DNA of 64,000 nt from Phaeosaccion multiseriatum (taxonomy: Eukaryota; Ochrophyta, other classes): assembly GCA_965112735.1 (NCBI GenBank), contig OZ218965.1, positions 930,001-994,000 of the forward strand. Reading direction: 5' to 3'. Below, one piece after another: positions 9,189 to 20,830 of this stretch. Positions within the stretch are counted from its first letter, which is position 1. The number at the start of each line of letters is the position of its first letter. The notes beneath the pieces were generated by a model. The model did not search any database, had not been told where the DNA came from, and worked only from the letters and a program-made list of their open reading frames with translations. The position numbers were made by a program, and so were the translations under genes.

Positions 9189-10069
9189 GATCACCTGCGG
9201 CCAGCAGACACTCGCCTTCCCCTTCTTGCTCGAGGTGCGGAGGAAGACCACCTGACGCCTTGACCTCGGGGCTACTGCTCGCTCGTGTCGAAGGCCTCCG
9301 CGCGTCCTGCGTCTGCATCTGGGGCACACGCAAGCTGAGCAAGTGAAGCACAGCCAGATGGATGGAAGGCATTCGAAAGCCAGGAACACAAGGGACTACA
9401 GGGTTAGAGTCGCATCGGTTGGAAAGGGGAGGAGACAGTGACGAGAAGGACCTTCGTTAAAGAGGGTTGAGGCGACCAGCGGCCTGCCCAGCGTCCTGAA
9501 CGAGGGGAGAGTGGGGGGGGGGGGAGCAGCCTGCTCCACAAGCCACACACGAGCGGTCTATCAGCAAGCAGGCAATTAATCCGTAGCACTTACAACCTGA
9601 TCTGGGCGGTGCTTGACCGAGAGGCCCAGCAACAACAAGCCGCTGAGCGAATGGAGAGGCGTAGATGAGCCAGTGGGGGCGTGAAGGCGACGCAAACAGC
9701 TCTTGGTAGAGTCCAAAGTGTGTGTCGGTTTTTGGTGGGAAGGTCTCGTTTTGGGTGGGCCCCCTGGGGACCAAATGAAGGCCTCAGCTTTGCCAGAGGC
9801 CTCCGCGGTACTCCGCCCCCCCCTCGAGAGACTTTGTCCCCAATAGACGAGAGAGGAGGTAGACGAGGAGCAGTCATCAGCACCAGTAGGAGTGGTGCTC
9901 CTTCTTTCCCCAAAGCGCAGCTGCTGCGGAGCTTAAGAGCATCATCTGGACAAAGCAAAGACCTTCCGGCACATTCTCTCACCCACTTTGACGCATCACA
10001 AGCAGCGCAGCAGAGAGGAACCAAGCACTCAGCTGAAGCGGAGGAGAGGCTCTACTTGTTGCTCGAGTT
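9189..10069. other. End of left outer array; remnants of cassette sequence
   Basis: About 9190-9830 repeats 5230-6160 with deletions, including the dispersed block GTGGGGGCGTGAAGGCGA (about 9673-9690) and the block around GGGCCCCCTGGGGACCAAATG near 9756. After about 9830 the sequence becomes single-copy and is the likely promoter region of the gene at 10070. Confidence 0.5.
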
Positions 10070-13000
10070 ATGGCAGGTCCCAACAGTACCACCAGCGGAG
10101 CAGCACAAGCAGGCGCAGCAGGACTAGAAGCAGCAGGAAGCGCCGCGGAAGCTACAGATGGAGGTGTGCCCTCCCACCCCCCTGCTGCGGCCGCTGGTGG
10201 GGGTGATGGCTTCAGACAAAGACTTCCCGCGACTCTCGCGCGAGAAGGAGGAAAGGGTGGAGGGCGGGAGGCGGCAGCAGCCACGGGTGGGGGTGGGCTT
10301 GGAGGCGGAGGAGGAGGGCTGACGCCAAAGAGGACGAGTGGAGGAGGTCTTGCGGCCACGGTGGGGCTGGGGGGCGGGATGAGCCTCAAGGCTGGAGGAC
10401 TCGGGTCCACCTCAGGCTTCCGCTTTGGTGGAGGACGCACACCGAGCAGTGGTAAGTGGGGCATTGGGTTGCCTCTGAGAACTGAAAGACAGCCTCACGG
10501 TTTTTCTACGTCCAAGTTAGACACACTGCGCACAGACTCGATGCCTCACCCGTTGCGTCATAGTTGCCAGACTAACGCGGCTTGCGCCCCATCCAATGGC
10601 GATCTCACGCTTGCCTCTCCTGCAACTGTACAATCCAGGCGCCCCTGCTCGCACAGGACTCCGAGTCGGTTCGGGTTTCAGCGGAGGCTTTCACCTCGGG
10701 GGGCACCGTGGCAGCAGCAGCGGCAGCAGCAGCGGTGGAGGCGGTGGTATGTCTTCCTCCTTCTTCAATCGTACTCAGGCCACAGCACCTCACTCCCATC
10801 CGGCCCAGCCAACGACCCCCGCCCCCACGGAGGCCGCGCCCGCGCAGCTCAGCTCCAGGGGCAGCGGCGAAGGCTCAGAGCGAGGAGGGGCGTCTCCTGC
10901 GGACAGCTTGAGTCCCCTCGAGCATAATCCCCACCACCTGGGGGTTGTGGAAGAGTCGAGAGCCGTAGCGGACACGACCACTCAGGCTGTCGCTGCTTCT
11001 CCCACAACCCCAGCGACGAGCAAGGACAAGAAAGATGCAACCAGAGCGAGCTGTGTAATGACTGCGCCACTTACCCCGGCCCCTATCACACCGGACTCTG
11101 CCTCTGCGTCTGTCTCTGTCTCCGCCTCCGCCGTCGAGATGCGCGGCCACCAGCAGGTCAATGGAGACAAAGCCGCCAGCGACTTTCACGCAGGGCTGCA
11201 AGTCGGGCCTGAGCAGGAGGGCGGCTACTCCCCCAGCCTCTCCCTCGCGGACTCGGCTTCCTGTCGCCCAATGACCTCGGCAACGGCCACGCCTCCCCCC
11301 ACTGATGCTGGACCTGTCTCTGTCGGCGCGCTAAGTGTGCAGGGACTCGGAGAGGCCATAGCGTGTGGCCGTGCTGATGAGGGGCCCGTGCAACAGCAGC
11401 AGCAGCAGAGATTCCAGTCCAGGCAAGGGCCCGAGTACGGAGGGGAGGGGCAGGGGCACGGGCAAGGGGAAGGGCAAGGGGAAGGGCAAGGGGAAGGCTC
11501 TGCTGCAGACCTCCTTGCTGACGCGCTGGCTGCGGGAGGAGGAAGAAGAGTAGGAATAGAAGGGGGAGTGACTACGAGCGAGCAGCAGCCAAACACGCAG
11601 CAGAGCACGCGAGCGCGCAAGAGGAAGCACAAGGCCTTGACCATGGCGGAGCTTGAAGGGGCGAATATCAACACCGTGGGAAGCTACAATCAGAGCAGCC
11701 TCAGCAGTGAGGAGGAGCGGACTCTTGCCTGGCAGGGGCCTATGGACCCCCTTGCTGGTGGCGGCGAAGGCTCGGGCGGAGGAGCGGATGAGGGACGGGT
11801 CGGGGAAGGAGAGGGAAACGATGCTGAACCACGGCGGCAACCAGTCGCGGCGAACAAGAAGCGGACGTCAAAGAAGAAGAGGGCGGGCGCACTGAAGGCC
11901 GGACAAGTGACGAAGGTGAGCACACTGAAGGTCAAGAAGAAGAAGCGCGCGCCGAGGACGACTCTCAAGAAGAAAGGCGGCCCTGGAAAGGAGAACAAGG
12001 GGCAAGGCGGAGATGGTGGGCGGGGGGCGAAAAAGAAGAAGACGACGACGACAGCACGCCTCCACGACTCACCGCGGGCAGGAGGAACAGGAATCGACGG
12101 CGGCTTGCTGACAGAAGGGGCATCGCAGGTGCGAGGCTCGGCGGTGGAGCTCAATGCCGACCCTGCGCCGCTGCAGGGGACGCCTCACACGAATGGAGGG
12201 GGGGTGGCACGCACGCACACGGGGACGGCTCGTGCTCCTCGTAGAGTGACTTGGCAAGACGACAATGGGGAGGGAGGGGCGGGGGCCGAGGAGGAGAATA
12301 CGACTTTCGAAGATATCGACAAGTTGATGGAGAGCGACATGAAGAGGGGTGTGAGAGCAGCTCCGGTGAGTGCGTGCGTGTGGCTGGCTGCTGCCGTGGA
12401 CACCTACTTGAATGGGGCGGCGAGGAGGCAGGCCTTCTCTTGACCTTTTACTGGCGCCTTCTTTCTGCGTTTGCTCACATTGACTTCGTGACCGTCTTAC
12501 TCATGATTGGGCGCCGTGAAGTGACGGTGCTCGCGTGCGCAAGCCTCACCCCGCCCCCTCCCTCTGTTTGGTCTTTTATAGTCGGTGGACGCGTCAACCT
12601 GTGGTGTCGCACGAGCATTTCTTGGCAGAGTGAGTCCCCAGCTCGCTACAGCTATCCACTCTCACAGCTTGCACCTCTCCCCACCACATGTTCTCGCTGC
12701 TCACTCACTCGCTCCCGCGCCTGCGATAGATGGGGGAGGCATCCATCCTGGACAGTGTAGTGGAGATCGAGAGCTTGCGTGCGGAGCTCTTCCAAAAGAC
12801 GAAGACCCTCGCCAACCTCGTCGAGGTAAGCACTGCCCACGTGGGGGCCACTGCAGTCGCCCGTTGCAGTAGCACAGGCCACCCGAAGCACGGCTCGGAG
12901 GCTTCGAGTAACCAGGTCACCAGTGCGCCGGGTGAGGGTGCATAGACCACTGACATTTTGAATGGTCCATGATTGTACCCTGCCTCTGCGGTCACGGTGT

Positions 13001-13964
13001 GGACTTGCCCTGTCTCCAACCGGCCGTGCTTGCCCTCTTTCTCGCTCGTCGACTGAAGGTGACGGACCTGCTTGAGGAGATGAGACTCGGCCTTCCCCCT
13101 GACCAGAGCGCCCCTGAGCTTCATCCCACCAGCGAGCATCTCCCTGGGGAAGGTGGAGGAGAGGCTCAGGACCCAGAAGGGCATCATGGGCGTCTCCCTC
13201 CGATCCGCGAGGAGGAGGAAGGCCAAACCTCTGCTGCTGAGTACGGAGGAGGAGCCGAGGCGGGCAATGACGAGTGGGGGAATAGCACAGCCGGTACCAC
13301 GCAGGCGAAGAGCAAGGACAAGGGAAGGGCTAATGCCCGGGATGGTGCTGCTCCCGTCGGTAGCAGCACCCCCTCCGTTGACGCTCCTGGGCTGGATGGT
13401 AAGGAGCAGAGGCAGCCTAGCCTGGCCTTCCCGCTTCCCGCTGCTCCTGCCGTCGGCGCTGCCGATGCTGCGAGTCATGGACTCCGACCGGCGGGTGAGG
13501 GTGGAGAGGGGGCGCGGGAGGCTTCACCCGACCTTCCTGGGCCGCCCCCTTCCTCACCCACTTGCTCAGCCCAGCCTCATCCGCACAGCCGAGCTCCAAG
13601 CAGACACGAGGGGGAGCCTTGGCAATTCCCGGTCACGGACGGCGGTGGTGCCACGGCAGGCTCATGCTCGGGAGAGGGAGGGCAGGAGTACTTTCAAGCC
13701 TCGGGGCCGGAGGAGGCGAGCCACGCCAGCACTGCCCTTGGAGGTGATGCGGACGGACGAGGGGGTAACGGAGGCGCGCTCAGCAGCATTGGCAGCAGTG
13801 CGGCAAAGGAAAGCACTCCTCCTCAGACGACGCCCGCTCCCTTCGACACTGTGCTCGGGGTTGGAGGGAGCGCAGTCGCCCATGGCGGGCCGGGCCCCAG
13901 GGGCGAAGGCATTGACAACGTCCGTGCCCCCCCGCAGCAGGCTCAGTATATGGATGAAGATTAG
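10070..13964 (+). CDS. Low-complexity coiled-coil protein with basic cluster (five exons)
   Basis: Exons are 10070-10451, 10639-12365, 12582-12629, 12730-12825 and 13059-13964. All junctions are GT-AG and the frame is kept throughout, giving about 1052 residues. The N-terminal part is Gly/Ala/Ser-rich (TPKRTSGGGL, SSSGSSSGGGGG). Exon 2 has a QGEGQGEGQ repeat and strongly basic clusters (KKRTSKKKRAG, VKKKKRAPR) that could target nucleus or chromatin. Exons 4-5 encode a heptad-like helix (ILDSVVEIESLRAELFQKTK, then VTDLLEEMRL). The C-terminal 300 residues are Gly/Pro/Ser-rich. No enzymatic motif is seen and I do not recognise the protein. It lies in single-copy DNA between the two left repeat arms. 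Confidence 0.7.
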
Positions 13965-14690
13965 AGCGGCGGTGTTCAAGTCAAGCGCGCAAGGAGCGGA
14001 GCAGCCGGCCACGCTACAGTGTACATGCTCGCTCGAGGGTTGTGCGCCTTTACTTGACTCTAGCTGCTGTGTAAGCATGTGTAGATTGTAGGGAGGGGGG
14101 TGGGTGGTTGAGGAACGCAGGCACACACCTCACTCTGCTGTCCCTTTGTGTTGGCGAGGGGGGGGGGACGGAAGGAGGGAGTTGTGCGCGTGGGTGCGCT
14201 GCTGCTTCCTAGCAACGCGCCAGTCGTTGGGGCCAGTCCAATCGATTCCGATTTCTTTCCGGACACGACGACCGAACGAGCGTTTGACAACAGCGGAGGA
14301 GTGTGTAGCTCAAGTTACAGTAGTGATATAGGAGTAGCAGGCAATGAGGCCCAGTCTCCGCCCTGTACGCCATATACCTCCAAACAAGTTCTGAGTGGGC
14401 CTTCATTGTGGACCCAACTAAATTTTAGTTTCAGTTCTCACTTTTTTTCTGTGAAGTGATGCTCTCACATCTATATGTTTGTTATATAGCAGCGGCAGTA
14501 GGACTCGCGGCAGGAGAATTACGAGGAGAATACTTGTATGTTGCACGAATAGCAGTCACACAAGCAGCGGCGTCACAAGGACATTTCTAAGCGCTGGTCT
14601 TGGGCAGCAAAGAAAATTTGGAAGCCTTGAAGTGATCGGGCCACTTCCGTCGTTTCTGTCACAGAAGCAGCGGCCGCAGCTCAAGAGGAG
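13965..14690. other. Intergenic; border of the inner repeat arm
   Basis: The first part is single-copy without credible frames. From about 14400 it carries the border motif shared by the ankyrin copies: TTTTAGTTTCAGTTC, then TTTTTTCTGTGAAGTGAT, also near 17410, 19545 and, inverted, 46575 and 48530. The first ankyrin-gene fragment follows. Confidence 0.5.
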
Positions 14691-15660
14691 GCACGAGAAC
14701 TAGCAGAGAGGCAGCGGAGGTGCAGGAATACTCCCAAAGCATCTTCCGATTCAGGATAAGTTTTGTGGGGGGCGACCGTGCGGAGGGAGCGTCTTTGAGC
14801 GGGCCAGCGGCAGGAGGGGGAGGCACGGAGGCGCTGGGCATCAGGAACCGTCCACCGGCTCGAACAAGCCCCTTTTCTAGAGGCCTTGTGGATATGAAGA
14901 AGGGGGCGCAGCAGGCACTGTACCTCCCTGCTCAGCAGAGGAAGGAGGGCAGGAGAAGGCACCGATGAGGCTGCAAGGCACTCCTTTGAAGGCCACCGAG
15001 CTCGTCGCGCTCAAGATTATGCAGCAACTCGAAGAGCAGGGCACAGGAAAGGTCCCTTGCCAGGTGCGGTCCGAGTCCCCAGCGGCGGGTCAAGTCATGT
15101 CGCAAACTCGGCCCAGTCAGTTGTGGACGGCCCCTACAACCCCCCAACGTGCTGGAAGAGGAAGTTGTGCGCTGCGCGGTCGTTGACTTTCTTCATCATA
15201 TCTCTTCACAGAGCTGGAGGAATGCCTACGTGAGCAAGCATCTTTCACCATGCACATCACATGGCAGTGTGACGCGGTCCGTGGACCGCATATACCCGGC
15301 TCGGCGGAATGGATACACCTTGGGTGTGAACACACTCGCTTCGGCAGCCATTCAGCAAGACCTTACTATATGCAAGGCGCTGTACAACATGGACTTGTTG
15401 TCCATTTTGTACAGCGCCTTGCATATAGTGAGGTCCTGCTGCATGGCTGCCGACGTGAGTGTGTTCACATCCAAGAGGTACCCATGCCGCCGAGCCCAGT
15501 ACATGCGGTCCACGGACTGCGTCACACTGCCATGTGATGTGCATGGTGAAAGATGCTTGCTCACATAGGCTTTCTTCCAGCTCTGTGAAGAGATATTGGT
15601 CCGCCGCAACAAAAGTCAACGACCGCGCAGCGCACATGCATCCTCCTCTTCCAGCATCTT
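14691..15660 (+). pseudogene. Ankyrin/F-box-like gene fragment ending in a foldback
   Basis: The plus strand contains the family's N-terminal part (GGGGTEALGIRNRPP; MKKGAQQAL; MRLQGTPLKATELVALK with an ATG at 14965), but frameshifts separate these from the next piece (AVVDF...SQSWRNAYVSKH...CKALYNMD). At about 15396 the sequence turns back on itself and runs as the reverse complement of a slightly different family member. It cannot encode the normal protein. It is the inner-arm counterpart of 50370-51090. Confidence 0.75.
15150..15650. repeat. Foldback hairpin of ankyrin-gene sequence (left)
   Basis: About 245-bp arms (roughly 15150-15394 and 15398-15650) meet at GGACTTGTTGTCC, leaving a loop of only a few bases. 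The arms are not identical: the left codes YPARRNGYTLGV and the right, inverted, WARRHGYLLDV, so two paralogues or diverged copies are joined tail to tail. A transcript through it would form a long, nearly loopless duplex matching the intact ankyrin gene at 47022-48218. Confidence 0.8.
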
Positions 15661-15764
15661 GGGTTTTTTTAGGGCCCGTGCACAACTGAGTGGTCTGAGT
15701 ATGCGACATGACTTGACACGCCGCTGGGGACTCGGACCGCACTTGCGAGGCTGAGGCGGGGAGA

Positions 15765-15885
15765 GGGAGGGAGGAAGGAAGGAAGGAAGGAAGAAAGGAT
15801 GGAAATATGGAAGGATGGAAGGATGGAAGGAAGGAAGGAAGGAAGGAAGGAAGAAAGGATGGAAGGAAGGGAGGGAGGGATAGTG
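15765..15885 (+). repeat. GGAA-type purine microsatellite
   Basis: A run of GGAA/GGAT units on the plus strand, with the complementary CCTT run at 50090-50250 in the right arm. The right copy is longer, so the tract has changed length since the arms were duplicated. Confidence 0.9.
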
Positions 15886-16114
15886 TGGGAGTTGCGGAGG
15901 GGGGTTAAGTAGGGGAGGTTGGCATGGTTGAGTGAAGAAGAGTGAAGAGTGGTATTGTTTTCGATTGTACTCATATATGTGTGGAGGGCTTGGGCGGGAC
16001 GTTTTCCATCACCGCATCTCCCCTACTTGAGGTCACTGGGGCCCCAACGAACAACGCAAAACCCCCTCTGCCGTGTCACCCCGCCCTGTCCTCTCCTCTT
16101 CTGTACATCATAAG

Positions 16115-17086
16115 GTGGGCTTTGCAGTCGACACGCACATCTACCGACAAGCAGTGCGCTACGGCCTCACTGTTAGAAAGGAAGAGAAGGACGTCGAGGG
16201 GAGAGTAGAGGAGGCGCTCACAAGGTGAGTTTCAGTTTCAATTAGCTAGAGTGGGTCGCTTTCGTCGGCTGCTGAGAAACACCCTACCCTTTCCCGCCCT
16301 TTCCCTCGCAAAGCTGTGCCATCTCTCTCTCTCTCTCGGGCGCGCGCTCTCCCCCATGGTGTTTATTAGCACCCACCCTCTCCCACTCCCCCCCGCCCCC
16401 CTCTCTCCCCGCCCCGTCTCTGTACCCAAACATGCCTCACCTCACGTCCCCTCCCCTCCCATTCACTGCCATCCCCCTCCTCCCCTTTTCCTGTCCCTGC
16501 TGTCGTGTCCCCTGTCGCCGCCCGAACCTTCGAGCATGCAGCCACCAGCCACTTGCCCGTGAGGACTGGAGCAAGCTGCATGTTCAACTCATCTACTTTG
16601 GCAGAGAGTTTTGCCCGGTGCGTATCGAAGATTGAAGGCGGTGGGGGGGGCGGGGGACTGTAGAGAAGAAAGAGAACATGTCCACATGAACAGGTCTTTG
16701 ACGAACCTTTGTGGGGTTGCTTCAACACGTAGGAGTCAGTTTGGGCATGTCCAGACGTAGCCCATTGTTTGTGTTACGCACCCCAGCGATGCACGTTCCC
16801 TTCCCTCTCTCTTTCTTTGGTGTGGTGCCTCTTGCTCGGATCCTCTGATCATCGTTCGCCTCTCTCTGCCCGTCCCCTCTGCTGCCATCCATCCATTCAT
16901 TCCATCCATCTGTGCATGAAAACACACCCCGAGCAGGCCAAGAAGCACACCCCTGCAGAGTGCCCGATTTGCTGCTGGATCAACAAGGCCGGCAGGGTCT
17001 CGAGTGGCGGTGGAAACGGAGCCACCAGCGCAGACGGAGGAGGGGAAGGAAGAGGAGGAAATAGTACCGAATACAGGAGAGCATAG
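16115..17086 (+). pseudogene. 3' exons of an endonuclease III-like DNA glycosylase (5'-truncated)
   Basis: Exon 16115-16224 encodes GFAVDTHIYRQAVRYGL and ends EEALTR at a GTGAGT donor. Exon 16542-16617 encodes HQPLAREDWSKLHVQLIYFG and REFCP. A last exon from about 16943 encodes HTPAECPICCWINK and runs to the stop at 17086. The VDTH aspartate region, a W...L.FGR.FC stretch and a following C-x2-C are hallmarks of Nth/MutY-type HhH-GPD glycosylases with an iron-sulfur cluster. The helix-hairpin-helix and catalytic lysine exons are absent upstream, where a microsatellite and the hairpin lie, and the fourth cluster cysteine is not evident. I therefore treat it as an orphan gene end. Base-excision repair is the family role. 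Confidence 0.6.
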
Positions 17087-17900
17087 AAGACGTGACTGCC
17101 GAATCGCTGCAGTCCACCGGCAGAAAGACCGGGAAACACATCATCCTCTATAGAGAGAGGATGGAGCAAATAGAGGCCCGTAACGGCCAAACCTGGCCCA
17201 GCAGCAGCGAGCCGGCTAAGCGAATGGACAAGAACGATGACTCAGTGGGCGTGAAGGCGACGTAAACAGCTCCACGGTAGACGTCCCCCCGTAAGGAATC
17301 CTCAAGCACACGCACGCACAGGGCATCGTATAGTGGTATAGGATAGCAGGCCCGGTCTCAGCCCTGTACGCCATATACCTCCATCCAAGGCCTACCCAAC
17401 AAAATTTCAGTTTCAGTTCCCCCGGGTATTTTCTGTGAAGTGATCGCCCCACGCTGTTTAACAGAGAAGCGGCAGTAAAGCAGAAGCAATACTTGCATGT
17501 TGCACGAGTACCGTTTGCACAAAGCAGCGGTGTGTCACAGGGACACTCCCAAACGCTGGTCTTGGTCGGGACTAAGGGAATTAGAGGCATTGAAGTGCGA
17601 AAGTGGTCTGCCCCACATCGTTTCCTGTTATAGCAGCTGGAGCAGCGGCCGCAGGGGGACAGCGGTAACAGCAAGAGGAGGAAAATAGGACTCGGTGGCA
17701 CGAGAACTAGCAGCAGAGGCAGCGGAGGTTGCAGGAACACGTCAGAAGAATCTTCAGATTCAGGATAGTGCTGTGGGGAACGACCGTGGGGAGGGAGGGT
17801 CTTTGAGCAGACCAGCGGCAGGAGGGGGAGGCACTGAGGCGCTGGGCATCAGGAACCGTCCACCTACTCGCAAAAGCCCCTTTCCCAGAGGCTTTGTGGA
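17087..17900. repeat. Inner-arm repeat segment 5' of the ankyrin copy
   Basis: It matches 48220-48870 in reverse complement. It holds the dispersed block GTGGGCGTGAAGGCGACGTA (17247-17266), the TTTCAGTTTCAGTTCC border motif near 17407, and an open stretch (ARELAAEAA...GTEALGIRNRPP) before the ankyrin start. That stretch has no ATG of its own and could be a 5' exon of the ankyrin gene. Confidence 0.55.
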
Positions 17901-17901
17901 G

Positions 17902-19085
17902 ATGAAGAAGGGGGCGCAGCAGGCACTGTCACCTCCCTGCTCAGCAAGAAAAAGGCACCAACTGTGGGGCTGCAGGGCACTCCTTTGAAGGCCACCCTGC
18001 TCGTCATGCTCGACATCATACAGCAACTCGAACAGCAGGACACAGGGAAAGTCCCTTGCCAGGTGCGGTCCGAGTCCCCAGCGGCGGGTCAAGGCATGTC
18101 GCAAACTCCACCCAGTTGTGTAACGCAGAGGGGGGCTTGTCAGATTCCCAACGTGCTGGAAATTGAGAATGTGCGCGGCGTGGTCCTTGACTTCATTGGG
18201 GCGAAGCAATATCTCTTTATTGCTTCGATCAGCTGGGGCTGGAAGAAAGCTTACGTGAGCAAGCATCCTTCACCATGCACATCACATGGAAGTGTGACGC
18301 AGTCCGTAGACCGCATATACTGGGCTCGGCGGCATGGGTACCTTTTGGATGTGAACACACTCACGTCGGCAGCCATGCAGCAAGACCTTACTATATGCAA
18401 GGCGCTGTACAACATGGGCTGTCCGTCTGGACCACGGGTGGTGCGGGGAGCCATAAAGAATGGCAGGCACGGCGTTGCCATCCTGAGGTGGCTGCACGGC
18501 CTCCCTGGCAAAGAGGGATGCCGTTTCGACACACTAGTGTGCGAGTATGCCGCCCTGGTTGGAGCAACGGACAAGCTGGAGTGGCTTCTCTCGGACGAGG
18601 TCAATGCGCCGTTCAGTTTCACCATCTGGTTGACCGCCCTACAAAGCAAGAATCTCGAGGCCATAAAGTGGGTCTTCGAACACCCCAAGATCAGGGCCGA
18701 GATGGAGAGTGCGACAGCCCCTGCTGCCCCGCCGCAACCCCTCTTGGCCACCCAGAATAGTGAGTGGAGAATGGGGGCCAAGTTCGCCATCACCTACAGT
18801 ACTTTGGAGGTGCTCAAGTGGCTGCACGCCAATGCACGTGAGTTCTGTGAGTGGAATCCAGAGCTCTGCCAAACGGCAGTGGGCGTAGCGCAGAGCCTTG
18901 AGATGCTGCAGTGGCTCCGCTCTGAGGAGGTGCGGTGCGAGTGGGACCAGTGGGCCTGCCCTGTGGAGTTGAAGGCATCGGATGAAGCTTCCGGTCACCA
19001 CCGAGAGCCCACAGATCCCGCCGCAATGAGAGAGATTAAGGAGTGGGTGCACGCCAACGGGCATCCTTGCACATGCTCGGACTGA
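17902..19085 (+). pseudogene. Ankyrin-repeat protein with F-box-like head, left copy (start region damaged)
   Basis: From codon 17964 to the stop at 19085 the frame encodes 373 residues almost identical to the intact right copy. The head includes ENVRGVVLDFIGAKQYLFIA and SWGWKKAYVSK, followed by ankyrin-like units (AILRWLHGLPGKEG, KLEWLLSDEVNAPF, EVLKWLHANAREFC, EMLQWLRSEEVRC) and an end EIKEWVHANGHPCTC. Compared with the right copy, about 10 bases are lost near 17950 and the next ATG is GTG, so translation from the usual start (17902) would hit a stop after about 30 residues. A shorter product from a downstream ATG is possible. Confidence 0.65.
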
Positions 19086-19576
19086 TGCAGCTCGGATGCG
19101 AGCTGAATGAGAAGGAGAGACGGCGTGCGCCTGTAAAGTTGGGACGGCTTATGCCTCCTGCCACACGGAGCTGATGGGCCGCGAGTGAGGGAGCGAAAGA
19201 TCTTTAAGCCCGTCCGAGGGTAGCGGCCGCAGCTGCATGCCACAGAGGCAACGCAGTGTCCTTCTGTGTACGGCTTCTACAGCCAATTGTGCAGCTCTCC
19301 AATGCGTCGCTCCGCCCCGCGCAATTTCTTTTAATTAAACAAATTGAAAAAATAATCAAGGATGAGAGTGTATGTGGTTGAAGAGAAAGGGTGTGTTCTA
19401 CAGCAGCGGGCACTACCAACTATGGCACACGCACGAATGCGCGCAGCGCGAACCGTGGTGGTGTAGGATAGCAGCAATGGGGCCCGGTCTCCATATACTT
19501 TCAACCTAGTCCTGAATGGGCCTTCATTGTTGACCCATCTAAATTTCAGTTTCAGTTCCCCACTTTTTTCTGTGAA
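19086..19576. repeat. 3' flank of the ankyrin copy, repeated inverted at 46.58-47.02 kb
   Basis: No gene is seen. The segment mirrors 46580-47020 and includes an AT-rich stretch near 19325-19360 (TTTTAATTAAACAAATTG), a candidate 3' end of the ankyrin transcript, then the TTTCAGTTTCAGTTCC border motif at about 19545. Confidence 0.55.
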
Positions 19577-20830
19577 GTGATCGCCCTCACATCATTTGTT
19601 GTTGTACTCAGCAGCAGGAGCAATACAAGGAGAGTACATGTATGTTGCACGAGTACCCGTTGCACAAGCAGCTACTCGTCGCAGGAGTACTCCTCAGCGC
19701 TGGTCTTGGTCAGCAAGGATTTTTGGAAACCATTGAAGAGAGAGGAGAGTGAGAAAATAGAGAGGAAAGGAGTGCAGCGGAATTGCCATGAAGAGGAATG
19801 GTCTACTGAGATGGCCCTAATGCCTTCACCATTCCCCTTGGGTGTTGTGGAGTCAGGCACCGTCCACGAAGACGAGTCGACTCACTCGCCCAGGCCCCAA
19901 GAAGTCAATTCCAGCCAGAGGCCCCGTTTGGAGATGAAGAAGGTCCTGCAGGCACATTGTCAGCCCCCTGCTCGACAGAGGAAGGAAAAGAGGAGAAGGC
20001 ACCTATGGGGCTGCAAAAGGTCCCTTTCATTGCCACCCTGCTCGTCATGAACGAGATGATAATGCAAGCGGACGGACGGGGAACGGAAGCAGCGCCCTGT
20101 GAGGGGTCCCTGTCCTCAGCCCGTGGTCAGGCTACCTTGCAATATCAGCCCCAACTAGGAGGGGACATACAGGCGAGTACGGAGCTTGACAAATTAGCCC
20201 GCAAGGTACTTGGAGAGGAATGTGTACGCGACCGGATCGTTGAATACGTCGGGAGTCATCGCTATGCCTTCATTGCTCCGATCAGCAAGAATTGGAGGAA
20301 CGCCTACGTGGTGAGGCATCGACCACTCACCTCAGATTCGAGCGTGAGTGAGTCAATGGAGTGCGAAAACTGGGCTCAGCGGATGGGATACACATTCTCC
20401 TCGTAAACCTTTCCACAGGCAGCGTTGCGTCGCGACCTGAACATGTGCAAGCTGCTGCACAGCCTGGGCTGTCTGTCCGTGGGAACCGGCGGTGACGGCC
20501 GCAGCAATATGGAATAAGGGGCACGGTCATGCTATCCTCAGTTGGTTGAGCCCAATAGACCTCCTCGACAAGGAGAGCTGCCCTTCCGACACCACAGCGT
20601 GCATTGCAGCAGCCTGTAGAGGCGCGGTCGATTGGCTGGAATTCCTAATGGCGGATGATGTCAATGCTCCCTTCGATTCCACCGTCTGGGAGAGCGTGCT
20701 GCTGCCCAACAGTTTTTGCGGAATTACGGCGGGTCTTCGAGTATCCCAAGATCAGGGCCAAGATCGAGAGGGCGACCTACATCTCGGCCCTGGCTGACCT
20801 TGGGGTGCTCGAAGACCCACTCTAATGCCG
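19577..20830 (+). pseudogene. Diverged ankyrin/F-box-like gene copy
   Basis: The clearest segment (about 20040-20406) encodes VRDRIVEYVGSHRYAFIAPI and SKNWRNAYVVRH, the same head as the other copies but more diverged, and ends at TAA 20404-20406. Ankyrin-like pieces then continue in other frames (AILSWLSPIDLLDKESC, VDWLEFLMADDVNAPF) with frameshifts. It joins an inverted fragment of another copy at about 20820. Confidence 0.6.

Noticed and set aside
17695-17988. Separate protein starting ARELAAEAA
   Set aside because: The opening codon is GTG and a TAG lies directly upstream in frame. It is better read as the 5' part of the ankyrin gene or its leader.
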